Of a stretch of DNA of 64,000 nucleotides, positions 24,778 through 33,832 are shown one piece after another. The notes under the pieces are model-generated. The model worked only from the letters and a program-made list of their open reading frames with translations, was not told where the DNA came from and made no database searches. The first letter of the stretch is position 1. The number at the start of each line of letters is the position of its first letter. The stretch is from CBDBUR01 sp965209065 (GTDB lineage Bacteria > Pseudomonadota > Alphaproteobacteria > JAPOUT01 > G958296285). The DNA is taken from the NCBI GenBank assembly GCA_965209065.1, contig OZ242373.1, positions 186,001-250,000 of the forward strand, read 5' to 3'. The translations under genes and the position numbers were made by a program.

Positions 24778-26213
24778 ATCTTTTTAGGGGCAATCCTTGC
24801 CTTCTCTTTAAGCCTTTTGGGTGCGCAACCAGCAAGCGCAAACACCGGTATTTCTAATTTTGATTACACACAAGGTCATCGAGACAATTACTTTTTGGAA
24901 TTGTATCTCACCGATGCGTTTTTCAGGTGGGGGAATATCTGGGGTAGCTATGCTGGCAGACCTGCTCTTACCATAAATGATGGCGCTCGCGAACGCTTCT
25001 ATAAGGCAATGAGCCGTGAAGAGCCTTTTATGTTCAGCTTTGGTATAACCGAGCAAACCTATATCGGAAAAAGAGCATCAGGGGTAAAGTCATCAAACCT
25101 ACGAGTTATAGCTACAGCTCTGTAAGGTTTCCATTTTACAAAATTCCAACTTGGTGGATACCCGCGAGCCACAGGAGTCAATGGACTCAGAGCGGTAATT
25201 ATTCCTATCTACACACAACCTTTAAGACGCTAACCTTACCTGCGCCGCGAGATGTTAAACGCGCTTGGTTTCAGGGCTGGACCGGGAATGGGCAGCGGGT
25301 CTTGCTTATTGATGGCTTTGGTATTCCGGGAGAAAAGCAAAAAGCATCAGACAACCACGGCTATGCGGTTTGGGCGGCGGTTATGTCCATCGCGCCGAGG
25401 AGTTGGATTAGGGGCGTGAACGCATTTGGGGATAACAAAATTGAAAGACTTTTCGACACTTCGGCGAGAGGATATGGTGATGGCGGTGTGCAAAATCGGC
25501 TTGGTCAGACGAAGGACTGGAAGGGCAGAGAGCTAAAGGATGAGCGCTATAGCGTTGTTAATATCAGTTTTGGACGCGGCGGACACCCTTTTACCGGAGA
25601 AGTTGAGTTGATTGATGTCCAAAGTGTTCTAGGCGAAGAATACGTGATGGATTTGATAGGTGATAACCCTGTTATCGCAACAAATTTATCCGATGCGGTT
25701 ATCACGAAAGCTGTGGGTAATGAGTCAGTGGATTCTGCATACAACGATGCCATCAATTTAGTCTTATTGACGTTCATACCGAGCACCCAAAATCGAACTT
25801 TACTTGTCGGCGCTACCGATGGCTACGCGGCGGGTTCTACCGAAGGCGTGTCGCTTGCTGATTACAGCAACTTCGCGGGCGCTGACAGATTCACTCAAGA
25901 CAGGTTTATTGTTGCCAATGGCAATAGTCCGTTTAGCCACGATGTGGAGCTTCACAGCGAGGGTAAGCGTGAAAAAACTTTCACTCTAGCGAAAACGAGG
26001 GGCACTTCCTTATCGGCACCACGTGTTGCGGGCTATGTGGCGATTGTGCGGCAGAAGTTTCCTCGCCTCACAGCCGAGCAGACGACTTCCGTTATTTTGG
26101 AGACGGCGACCTATAAGGGTTTAACCTGCTACCCCAACTGCGCGAGAAACATCTATGGGCGCGGCAGAGTGGATTTACCGAAAGCGCTCTCGCCTATCGG
26201 AGGCATTCGCTAA
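24766..26213 (+). pseudogene. Second tandem subtilisin-like protease, frameshifted
   Basis: A tandem paralogue of the preceding subtilase. The first 360 nt encode the same signal peptide and N-terminal region, then the frame breaks at an A5 run (25068-25072) where the first copy has A6 (23547-23552). Translation stops at 25125. After a one-base correction the protein continues in the second frame to 26213 with the triad motifs VLLIDGFG, DNHGYAVWAA, KAVGNES and GTSLSAPRVAGY intact. The break may be a recent mutation, a slippage or phase-variable site, or a sequencing error. Restarting at the ATG at 25302 would give a protein without signal peptide, beginning at the catalytic Asp strand. Otherwise the gene is well preserved. 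Confidence 0.8.
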
Positions 26214-26243
26214 AGGCGGATTTATCTAAGAAGTAGAGCCTCC

Positions 26244-26762
26244 TTATCGTATGTATTTAACTTGTTCCCACTCTCGTTTTAGAACAAGATTAGAAAGCCG
26301 AATAATATAGGAAATATTATCTCTTCTAGCAATGCAATTAGAGCATAATTGTGAGTCTTTTACACTTGGACTTTGTTTACATCCTCCACGGGAACATGGT
26401 TGGATATTTTCTTTTTTTTCACAAAATACTTTACATAGTAAGTGATCATCTATTTTTGTAATCATTCCCCCCCATTTTTGACCAGAGTAATGTATTCCTC
26501 CACGGCGGATGAGAGCTAGTAAAGTGCGATGCTCTTTCTCGGAGGGATTAATTAACAGTTCTAGCCTAAACATAGATTTTTTGTAGTCATCTTTTACGCT
26601 TTTCCAATAAGTATGAGAGGGGACATAGTTTGTTATTATTACAATGAGCCTGTTAATCACTTCACGCATTTCCCCAATCCATTTTTGGCGATTTTTAGCT
26701 CGTGCCTGAAGACGCATATTATAGAAAATAGTTATTACCCCAATAAGAAGGGTCGCCACCAC
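26244..26762 (-). CDS. Hypothetical membrane-anchored protein with a Cys cluster
   Basis: I recognise no family. The N terminus holds one transmembrane segment (VATLLIGVITIFYN), followed by a basic stretch and a soluble part with cysteines arranged as C-x-x-x-x-C then C-x9-C-x2-C (near FCEKK, PCSRGGC and LCSNC), which could bind zinc. The start given is a GTG at 26762. The same frame remains open upstream, directly from the TGA that ends the neighbouring gene, so the true start may be further upstream or the two may once have been one gene. The DNA is AT-rich compared with flanking housekeeping genes. Confidence 0.45.
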   Translation of the reverse strand: MVATLLIGVITIFYNMRLQARAKNRQKWIGEMREVINRLIVIITNYVPSHTYWKSVKDDYKKSMFRLELLINPSEKEHRTLLALIRRGGIHYSGQKWGGMITKIDDHLLCKVFCEKKENIQPCSRGGCKQSPSVKDSQLCSNCIARRDNISYIIRLSNLVLKREWEQVKYIR

Positions 26763-26792
26763 TCCGAAGTTTGATTGTATTAGAGGGACAGC

Positions 26793-27116
26793 TCATTTAA
26801 GAATGAGAGGAAAGTTATATAAAATGGTAAAAGCCAATGCAAATGCAAAAAGAATCACCATAAGGTAAAACATCCCAAGATAGAATCCACCTTTTTTTCT
26901 TTTACAAGAAAACTCACTAGAATTAAAATTAGCAGGCTCTTTTTCCATTAACTTTTTTATGTCTGGATAATCAAGTTTCCCATTTCTGATTCCATAATGT
27001 GGTTTATACCATTTTGGTTCAAAGAGTTCCCACCAATAATAGATAACAGTAGACAAGAAAAGAAGTAAAACTGAAACAGCAAATAAAAATAAAATAATAA
27101 GATACACTTCATACAT
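26793..27116 (-). CDS. Hypothetical two-TM membrane protein
   Basis: A 107-residue protein with transmembrane segments at both ends (about residues 5-27 and 78-102) and a hydrophilic middle containing WYKPHYGIRNGKLDYPDIKK. A good ribosome site, AGGAG, lies 6 bp before the ATG at 27116, supporting expression. The TGA stop is in the same frame as the downstream hypothetical gene. No family recognised. A membrane sensor or toxin-like role cannot be judged. Confidence 0.55.
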   Translation of the reverse strand: MYEVYLIILFLFAVSVLLLFLSTVIYYWWELFEPKWYKPHYGIRNGKLDYPDIKKLMEKEPANFNSSEFSCKRKKGGFYLGMFYLMVILFAFALAFTILYNFPLILK

Positions 27117-27216
27117 TTTGTTGCTCCTGTAGAAAGAAAGGTTTATAATAATATATGAGGGCTATTATACTAAACCCCACAAACACTAGACTAAAAAAGA
27201 CGAGATTCAATATGTA

Positions 27217-27222
27217 TATAAT
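27217..27222 (+). promoter_or_regulatory. -10 box for serC leader transcript
   Basis: TATAAT at 27217-27222, about 100 bp before serC, would start transcription near 27229 and give a leader of about 90 nt containing the serC RNA element. No good -35 box is seen at 17 bp. A GANTC site (GATTC, 27204-27208) lies where the -35 would be, so CcrM methylation could matter. Confidence 0.4.
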
Positions 27223-27269
27223 TCCCATAAAAAGCGCTTGCGCTTTGGCGCAAGGTGCGCTATAGAAAG

Positions 27270-27316
27270 AACGGGACACCTCTCCCCAACGAGAGGCAAC
27301 TATCTGGAAGGATAGC
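27270..27316 (+). ncRNA. serC leader RNA (cis-regulatory)
   Basis: Matches the alphaproteobacterial serC RNA motif placed just ahead of serC. Two perfect hairpins are present: CCTCTC (27279-27284) with GAGAGG (27291-27296), and CTATC (27300-27304) with GATAG (27311-27315). The second loop is TGGAAG, so the ribosome-binding site of serC lies within this hairpin and translation can be controlled by its folding. The serC ATG follows 4 bp later. The ligand or signal of this motif is unknown. Confidence 0.8.
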
Positions 27317-27319
27317 CTT

Positions 27320-28474
27320 ATGGCTCAAAAACCGAATATCAAGCCCGCGCGCCCGTTCTTTTCGTCGGGTCCATGCGCTAAGCATAAGGGCTGGTCGCTC
27401 ACCAAGCTAGAAAACGCGCTCTTAGGGCGCTCGCACCGCTCTAAAGACTGCAAAGCCCGCCTCAAAAAGGCGATTGACGACACGCGCGAGATTTTACAAA
27501 TCCCCGAGAGCCATCGTATCGCTATCGTGCCGGCTTCTGATACCGGTGCGATGGAAATGGCGATGTGGACGATGCTCGGCCAGCGTGGGGTTGATGTATT
27601 CGCGTGGGAGAGCTTCTCGCATGATTGGGTCGTGGATATTACCCAAGAGCTCGAGTTTGACGATGTCCGCGTTTTTGAGGCAGAGCAATATGGCGTCTTG
27701 CCCGACTTGAGCCAAGCGGATTTTTCGCGTGATATTGTTTTCCCATGGAACGGCACGACCTCAGGTGTGCGCGTGCCGAACGCCGAGTGGATACCCGACA
27801 ACCGCGAGGGTTTAACCTTTTGTGATGCGACCAGCGCTTTGTTCGCGCAGCGGGTTGATTGGCATAAGCTAGACATCGCGACTTATTCGTGGCAAAAGCT
27901 GCTCGGCGGAGAAGCCGCGCACGGCATGCTGATACTCGGTCCGCGCGCGGTCGAGCGGCTAGAAACCTACAACCCGCCCCGCCCCTTACCAAAGCTCTTT
28001 CGTTTAACCAAGAACGGCAAGCTGCTAGAAAATCTTTTCAAGGGCGAGACGATTAACACGCCCTCTATGCTTTGCGTGGAGGATTATTTGCTTGCGCTCG
28101 ATTGGGTGCGCTCGCTCGGCGGGCTTGAGGCGATGATGAAACGCGCCGATGACAACGCCGCCGCAATTCATAGCTGGGTGCAGCGTAGCGATTGGCTTGA
28201 CTATCTTGCTAAAGATAGCAACACGCGCACCAATAGTGGTGTTTGTCTTTTAATCACCGAGCCTCGTTTTCAAGCGCTTGATGAGGCGAAGCAAAGGGAG
28301 GTGATTGCTAAATTAACGCAAGGGCTAGAGGCGGAGGGCGCTGCTTATGATATTGCTGGCTATCGCACTGCGCCGCCAAGCCTGCGCATTTGGGCGGGCG
28401 GAACGGTAGAGCGCGATGACCTAGAAAAACTTTTTCCATGGGTGAGATGGGGTTTAGAGCAAGCATTAGGATAG
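27320..28474 (+). CDS. serC: Phosphoserine aminotransferase
   Basis: A PLP enzyme converting 3-phosphohydroxypyruvate to phosphoserine, also used in pyridoxine synthesis. It is of the alphaproteobacterial type: FFSSGPCAKHKGW at the start, IVPASDTGAMEMAMW, VFPWNGTTSGVRVPN and the PLP lysine in ATYSWQKLLGGEAAHG. The length is 384 residues. It is the first gene of a serC-serA-purA operon preceded by the serC leader RNA, and stops 3 bp before serA. Confidence 0.95.
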   Translation: MAQKPNIKPARPFFSSGPCAKHKGWSLTKLENALLGRSHRSKDCKARLKKAIDDTREILQIPESHRIAIVPASDTGAMEMAMWTMLGQRGVDVFAWESFSHDWVVDITQELEFDDVRVFEAEQYGVLPDLSQADFSRDIVFPWNGTTSGVRVPNAEWIPDNREGLTFCDATSALFAQRVDWHKLDIATYSWQKLLGGEAAHGMLILGPRAVERLETYNPPRPLPKLFRLTKNGKLLENLFKGETINTPSMLCVEDYLLALDWVRSLGGLEAMMKRADDNAAAIHSWVQRSDWLDYLAKDSNTRTNSGVCLLITEPRFQALDEAKQREVIAKLTQGLEAEGAAYDIAGYRTAPPSLRIWAGGTVERDDLEKLFPWVRWGLEQALG

Positions 28475-28477
28475 AAC

Positions 28478-30091
28478 ATGCCAAAAGTTTTAATTTCCGA
28501 TAAGTTATCGCCGGCTGCGGTTGAGATTTTCCAAAAGCACGGCATAGAGGCTACGCTTAAAACCGGCTTGGATAAAGACGCCCTAGCGGACATCATTGGT
28601 GAATATGACGGCTTGGCGGTGCGCTCTTCTACAAAAGTGACGCCGAGATTGCTGGAGAAGGCGAGCAAGCTGAAGATTGTCGGCAGGGCGGGGATTGGCA
28701 TAGACAATATAGATTTACCCGCCGCCACGCAAAAGGGCGTGATTGTGATGAACGCGCCGATGGGCAACTCCATCACCACTGCCGAGCATACGATTGCGAT
28801 GATGATGGCGCTCGCGCGTGGGATACCCGAAGCCGACCGCTCCACGCAAGAGGGCAAGTGGGAGAAGTCGCGCTTTATGGGCGTGGAGCTTACCGGCAAA
28901 ACGCTCGGCATTATTGGTTGCGGTAATATCGGCTCTTTGGTGGCAGAACGCGCGCTGGGGCTGAAATTAAACGTGCTTGCTTACGACCCCTTTCTGTCCG
29001 ATGAGCGTGCCACGCAACTTGGCGTTGAGAGAGCGGAGCTAGAGGATTTATTCGCGCGTGCGGATTTAATCACGCTCCATACGCCTTTAACGCCAAAGAC
29101 CAAGCACATCATCAATAAAGAGAACATAAGCAAAATGAAAAAAGGGGTTCGCCTTATTAACTGCGCGCGTGGCGACTTGGTTGATGAGGTGGCACTCAAG
29201 GAGGCACTCGCAAGCGGTCATATCGCTGGTGCGGCTTTAGATGTTTATGCCGAAGAGCCGGCAAAAAGCAATATTTTATTTGGCGTGGAGAACATCATCT
29301 GCACGCCGCACTTGGGGGCGAGCACCATAGAGGCGCAAGAAAAAGTCGCCTTACAAATCGCCGAGCAGATGTCTAACTATTTAACCAAGGGCATTGTGGC
29401 GAACGCGTTGAATATGCCGTCGATTTCTGCTGATGTGGCGCCGCGTCTTGAGCCTTTCATTGAGCTTGCCGAGCATTTAGGCACGTTCGTCGGGCAGCTT
29501 GCCAACCGCACGATTGATTCTATCGAGATAGAGTATGTGGGTGATGAGACTCAACTTGGCAAGGAGAGTCTTACCGCGGCGGTGCTGGCTGGTGCGCTCA
29601 AGCCTTTTTTGGACGGAATCAATATGGTGTCCGCTCCTAGCCGCGCGAAGGAAAAGGGTCTTGCGGTTAGCGAGAATGTCAAAGGCAGAACGGGCGGTGC
29701 TTATGAAAACTATATTCGCGTTTCCATTCACGAGGCGGGGGAGGTTTATTCTGTCGCTGGCACGGTTTTTTCTGACGGCAAGCCGCGTATCATTCAAGCT
29801 GCGGGAGTTAATATGGAAGCCGAATTCTCGCGCGCTATGCTATACCTAGAGGGAGTTGATAGCCCCGGTTTCATTGGCAATGTGGGGCAGATTATCGGCG
29901 AGGCTGAGATTAACATCGCCTCTATGGCTTTGGGTCGCGCCGATTATCACGGAAAGGCGATGATGATAATTGATATTGACGAAACGGCAAGCGAAGCCGC
30001 CCTGAATAAACTGCTAGAAATTCAAGGGATAAAGCGTGTGGTGGCGATGGAATTTGCTAACGCGATTATTCACGAGAGAAACATTTTGTAA
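28478..30091 (+). CDS. serA: D-3-phosphoglycerate dehydrogenase
   Basis: Catalyses the first step of serine synthesis, oxidising 3-phosphoglycerate with NAD. The NAD fold is LGIIGCGNIGSLVAERA (around residue 145), the catalytic Arg is in LINCARGDLVDE, Glu in DVYAEEP and His in TPHLGAST. After the catalytic part come the intervening ASB-like domain (about 330-450) and a C-terminal ACT domain (GVDSPGFIGNVGQIIGEAEI) for serine feedback. The 537 residues match the long type-I form. purA starts immediately after its stop. Confidence 0.95.
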   Translation: MPKVLISDKLSPAAVEIFQKHGIEATLKTGLDKDALADIIGEYDGLAVRSSTKVTPRLLEKASKLKIVGRAGIGIDNIDLPAATQKGVIVMNAPMGNSITTAEHTIAMMMALARGIPEADRSTQEGKWEKSRFMGVELTGKTLGIIGCGNIGSLVAERALGLKLNVLAYDPFLSDERATQLGVERAELEDLFARADLITLHTPLTPKTKHIINKENISKMKKGVRLINCARGDLVDEVALKEALASGHIAGAALDVYAEEPAKSNILFGVENIICTPHLGASTIEAQEKVALQIAEQMSNYLTKGIVANALNMPSISADVAPRLEPFIELAEHLGTFVGQLANRTIDSIEIEYVGDETQLGKESLTAAVLAGALKPFLDGINMVSAPSRAKEKGLAVSENVKGRTGGAYENYIRVSIHEAGEVYSVAGTVFSDGKPRIIQAAGVNMEAEFSRAMLYLEGVDSPGFIGNVGQIIGEAEINIASMALGRADYHGKAMMIIDIDETASEAALNKLLEIQGIKRVVAMEFANAIIHERNIL

Positions 30092-31375
30092 ATGGCAAAT
30101 GTTGCGGTCATAGGCACGCAGTGGGGAGACGAAGGCAAAGGCAAGATAGTTGATTGGCTGTCGGCGCGCGCGGATATGGTTGTCCGTTTTCAAGGCGGAC
30201 ATAACGCTGGGCATACGCTGGTGATTGACGGCAAGGTTTATAAGTTAAGTCTTTTACCTTCGGGCATTGTGCGCGCGGGCAAATTGAGTTTAATCGGCAA
30301 TGGCGTTGTCGTTGACCCGTGGGCGCTGATAAAAGAAATTGACGAGATGAAAAAGTTAGGCGTTGCCATAAGCCGCGATAATTTAAGGATAGCGGAAAAT
30401 GCTACGCTCATTTTGTCGTGCCATCGCGAGCTTGATAGTCTTAACAACCAAGCTTTAGGCACAACGAAGCGGGGCATTGGTCCTGCCTATGAAGATAAAG
30501 TTGCGCGCCGTGCCTTGCGTGTGATTGATTTACTCGAGCCTGCTCATCTGCCGCAGCGGTTAGAGCGTCTGCTCGCGCACCATAATGCTTTGCGGCGCGG
30601 ATACGGCGTTGAAGCGATAGACCAAGGGGCGATGATAGCGGAGCTAGAGGCAATCGCGCCTAAAATCACGCCTTTCATAGATGTATCGTGGCGTTTGATT
30701 GACGAAGCCAACCGCGCGCGCAAGGCTATTTTATTTGAGGGCGCGCAAGGGGTGCTGCTGGATATAGACCACGGCACTTATCCTTTTGTCACTTCCTCTA
30801 ACATTGTGGCGGCGCAAGCGGCGACCGGCTCGGGCGCTTCGGTTAAATCTATTCATTATGTTTTGGGGATTACTAAGGCTTATACCACGCGTGTGGGCGA
30901 GGGTCCCTTTCCCACCGAGCAGGATAATGCGGTCGGCGAGACGCTCGGCGCGCGCGGCGCGGAGTTCGGCACGGTCACCGGCAGGAAGCGTCGGTGCGGC
31001 TGGTTTGATGCGGTGCTGGTGCGTCAAGCGGTGCGCTGCGGCGGGGTTGATGGCATCGCGCTGACGAAACTTGATGTGCTTGACGGAATGGACGAGGTAA
31101 AAATCTGCATCGGCTATGAATTAGCGGGCAAGTCTATTGATTATTTACCGAGCGGCTTATCGCAAATGGAGGCGGTGCGTCCAGTGTATGAAACGATGGA
31201 GGGCTGGCAAGACAATAGCACGAAGGGCGCTCGCTCGTGGAACGAGCTGCCGGCGCAAGCCATAAAGTATGTTCGCTATATTGAAGAGCTGATTGGTGTG
31301 CCGGTCGCCTTGCTTTCGACTAGCCCCGAGCGCGAGGACGCCATCACCATGACCGACCCGTTCAATCCGCGCTAA
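30092..31375 (+). CDS. purA: Adenylosuccinate synthetase
   Basis: Makes adenylosuccinate from IMP and aspartate using GTP, the first committed step to AMP. It contains GTQWGDEGKGKIVDWL (residues 8-23), GGHNAGHT, TTKRGIGPAYEDK, LFEGAQGVLLDIDHGTYPFV, TRVGEGPFPTE and the base-contact KLDVLDGMDEV. The 427 residues are the usual length. It starts at the base directly after the serA stop, so coupling is likely. The third gene of the serC operon. Confidence 0.96.
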   Translation: MANVAVIGTQWGDEGKGKIVDWLSARADMVVRFQGGHNAGHTLVIDGKVYKLSLLPSGIVRAGKLSLIGNGVVVDPWALIKEIDEMKKLGVAISRDNLRIAENATLILSCHRELDSLNNQALGTTKRGIGPAYEDKVARRALRVIDLLEPAHLPQRLERLLAHHNALRRGYGVEAIDQGAMIAELEAIAPKITPFIDVSWRLIDEANRARKAILFEGAQGVLLDIDHGTYPFVTSSNIVAAQAATGSGASVKSIHYVLGITKAYTTRVGEGPFPTEQDNAVGETLGARGAEFGTVTGRKRRCGWFDAVLVRQAVRCGGVDGIALTKLDVLDGMDEVKICIGYELAGKSIDYLPSGLSQMEAVRPVYETMEGWQDNSTKGARSWNELPAQAIKYVRYIEELIGVPVALLSTSPEREDAITMTDPFNPR

Positions 31376-31406
31376 TTTTCTCTACGCTAATTTCCCCGGG
31401 CTAACT

Positions 31407-31691
31407 TTATTGAATGAACTTAATGCGCTTGACCGCTTCATATTCTAAAAGAGCGTTTATTTTAAGGATAATCCCATCGCTTTGGTGCTGGAGCTCAAGA
31501 GCCGCGCCGGCGTGTGCCTCTATGGTCAAAATGGCGTGCGCCAGTTTGAACGGCTTTGTTTGTTCGGCAAACTCCTCGCCTACAATTTCGTCCCAGCGTG
31601 TCACCAAGCTTAACAGAGCAGCAGACGCCAACCCCTTTTTTTTAAGGGTTTTTGTCATAATACCTGTTATCATTGCGCCTAAAGGTTTCAT
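31407..31691 (-). CDS. DUF721 (DciA-like) protein
   Basis: A small 94-residue protein of the DUF721 family, whose best-known member DciA loads the replicative helicase. Family signs are the WDEIVGEEFAEQTKPFKL core and a C-terminal helix with AALELQHQSDGIILKINAL. Alphaproteobacterial members are often found beside mutY, as here (divergent, 15 bp apart). It appears shorter than long DciA proteins, with only the KH-like domain. Whether it acts in helicase loading in this organism is inferred. Confidence 0.75.
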   Translation of the reverse strand: MKPLGAMITGIMTKTLKKKGLASAALLSLVTRWDEIVGEEFAEQTKPFKLAHAILTIEAHAGAALELQHQSDGIILKINALLEYEAVKRIKFIQ

Positions 31692-31706
31692 CTAAAGAGT
31701 ATAACA

Positions 31707-32747
31707 TTGAAACAGCAGGCTCAAAAAATTCTACGCTGGTATGATAGGCATGCGCGCACCCTACCATGGAGATATAGGGGGAGGTATGAAAGAAGGCGCG
31801 CGAAACCCAATCCCTATTATGTTTGGTTAAGCGAGGTCATGCTCCAGCAGACGCAAGTGGCGACGGTTATTCCTTATTTTCATCGGTTTATAAAACGCTG
31901 GGGCACGATGAAACGTTTGGCGCAAGCGAACTCAACCCAAGTGCTCGCCGAGTGGGCGGGGCTAGGCTATTACAGCCGAGCGCGCGCGCCACATAAAACT
32001 GCCAAGCTGATTACTAAAGAATATAAGGGGCGTTTTCCACAAAGGCTGAACGAGCTCAAAAAGCTGCCGGGCATAGGCGATTACACCGCCGCCGCGATGA
32101 TGGCTTTTGCTTTTGGTGAATACGCGGTTATCATTGATGGCAATATCAAGCGCGTGCTATCGAGGCTTTACGCCATACCTTTTGGTGATGATAAAAAAAT
32201 AGAGGCGACCGCCGCGCAAGCAACGCCAAAGAAAAGGTCGGGAGATTACGCTCAAGCCTTAATGGATATAGGCGCGACTTTATGCTTGCCACAAAAGCCC
32301 TTATGCGCTGCTTGTCCTGTAAGGCGCGATTGCCGTGCCTATCAAAAAAACGAGGTCGCTCTTTATGGCAGAAGGGCGAAGGCGAAAGAGAAGCCTCACC
32401 GCATGGGCAAGGTTTATATTGTCCAGCGAGCGGACAAGGCGGTTTTTTTACTCACGCGCCCGCCGCGCGGGTTGCTGGGTGGCACGTTGGCTTTTCCTAG
32501 CTCAGGGTGGGACGGCACGGTTGATAGCGCACCTCAATCTACGTTACGATGGAAAAAAGAGCGCGGGGTTATCACGCATACATTCACACATTTTAAGCTA
32601 ACCCTAAATCTTTATTCCGCGCGCGCGACTGCCGCTCAAGCGAAAGCCCTAAAAGGTAAATGGCAAAAGAGAATTAACAAACAAAACCTTCCTACCTTAA
32701 TGAGAAAGGTTTGGAGTCATTATGAAAGTCTTAAACGCATTTCTTGA
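31707..32747 (+). CDS. mutY: A/G-specific adenine glycosylase
   Basis: Removes adenine mispaired with 8-oxoguanine. Catalytic E43 lies in LSEVMLQQTQV, the helix-hairpin-helix is LPGIGDYTAAA (120-130), the catalytic D144 in IIDGNIKRVLSR, and the [4Fe-4S] loop is C193-x6-C200-x2-C203-x5-C209. The C-terminal half is a NUDIX-like 8-oxoG recognition domain. The only sensible start is TTG at 31707, since a stop codon precedes it in frame and the protein begins at the family position. Its 3' end overlaps the convergent ccrM by 28 bp. Confidence 0.92.
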   Translation: MKQQAQKILRWYDRHARTLPWRYRGRYERRRAKPNPYYVWLSEVMLQQTQVATVIPYFHRFIKRWGTMKRLAQANSTQVLAEWAGLGYYSRARAPHKTAKLITKEYKGRFPQRLNELKKLPGIGDYTAAAMMAFAFGEYAVIIDGNIKRVLSRLYAIPFGDDKKIEATAAQATPKKRSGDYAQALMDIGATLCLPQKPLCAACPVRRDCRAYQKNEVALYGRRAKAKEKPHRMGKVYIVQRADKAVFLLTRPPRGLLGGTLAFPSSGWDGTVDSAPQSTLRWKKERGVITHTFTHFKLTLNLYSARATAAQAKALKGKWQKRINKQNLPTLMRKVWSHYESLKRIS

Positions 32748-33787
32748 CGCAAAGCGTCAATCGGCGCGAGCTTTCTCGACTCGCGATAGTGCCAAAAAGT
32801 CCAGCCATTACAGCTATCGCGGTTCAATAAATGAGCCGCAACCGAATGAATAGAACCCGTGAGCCCTCCGCTTGCCAATGAACCATCTACCCGCACGTTG
32901 GCAGAAAATTTTTGCGAAATATCGTAAAGTTTCGCGCCCGGACGAATAAGACGCTCTTCAACAATAAGCCCAAAAGGAATGCGCGTTTCTTTTTTCGGCG
33001 AGCGCATAATATCTAACGCCGCCTCATCAAGTTTTTTTGTTTTTTCTAATCGCGCGCGCGCGGCGTTCAAGTAGCGTGCTTCGCGCTCAATGCCAATGTA
33101 ATGGCGACCGAGCATTTTCGCCGCCACCGCCGTTGTTCCCGTGCCTAAAAAGGGGTCGAGAATGGTGTCGCCCTTATGGCTTGCGCTTAAAATCGCCCGC
33201 GCAAGCAAGCCCAAAGGCTTTTGCGTCGAATGGAGCTTGTTGCCCGCTTCATCTTTCAGCCGTTGCTTGCCGGTGCATAGAGGAAAAACCCAATCATCAG
33301 AGCGCATCTGTAAATCATCATTGAGCGTTTTGAGCGCGGGATAATTAAATAGATATTTGCTCTTTTGACTCTTCGCCGCCCAGATGAGCGTCTCGTGCGC
33401 GTTGGTGAAGCGCGTGCCACGAAAATTCGGCATCGGGTTGCTTTTGCGCCAGATAATATCATTCAAAATCCAAAAGCCCATAGATTGTAAAAGGCTACCG
33501 AGCCTAAAGATATTATGATAGCTACCAATAACCCAAAAAGTGCCGTCGGGCTTTAGCACGCGCCGCGCTTGGTGAAGCCACGCCTGCGTCCATTCATCGT
33601 AATGGCTAAAGCTGTCGAACTTATCCCAGCTGTCAAACACGCCATCAACCGCAGAGTCGTCAGGGCGCTTGAGCGCACCCGTAAGCTGCAGATTATAAGG
33701 CGGGTCGGCGAAAACCATATCCACGCTGGCACTCGGCAACTTCGCCATCGCCTCGATGCAATCGCCTTGAATAAGTTTGTTTCTCAT
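32720..33787 (-). CDS. ccrM: Cell-cycle DNA methyltransferase CcrM (GANTC)
   Basis: An N6-adenine methyltransferase modifying GANTC, which couples replication to gene expression in Alphaproteobacteria. Motif IV is FADPPYNLQL (near residue 27), followed by WVIGSYHNIFRLG, ILNDIIWRKSNPMPNF, motif I DPFLGTGTTAVAA and the CcrM-specific C-terminal domain (IPFGLIVEERLIRPG, ASGGLTGSIHSVAAH, SCNGWTFWH). The ATG at 33787 (355 residues) is the natural start; an upstream ATG at 33796 adds three residues. It is the last gene of the atp-yqeY-rnhB operon and its end overlaps mutY. Confidence 0.95.
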   Translation of the reverse strand: MRNKLIQGDCIEAMAKLPSASVDMVFADPPYNLQLTGALKRPDDSAVDGVFDSWDKFDSFSHYDEWTQAWLHQARRVLKPDGTFWVIGSYHNIFRLGSLLQSMGFWILNDIIWRKSNPMPNFRGTRFTNAHETLIWAAKSQKSKYLFNYPALKTLNDDLQMRSDDWVFPLCTGKQRLKDEAGNKLHSTQKPLGLLARAILSASHKGDTILDPFLGTGTTAVAAKMLGRHYIGIEREARYLNAARARLEKTKKLDEAALDIMRSPKKETRIPFGLIVEERLIRPGAKLYDISQKFSANVRVDGSLASGGLTGSIHSVAAHLLNRDSCNGWTFWHYRESRKLAPIDALRQEMRLRLS

Positions 33788-33832
33788 AGCACCCATAATG
33801 GTGCGTAAAGGTTAATAAATTCTATGCGCTTT

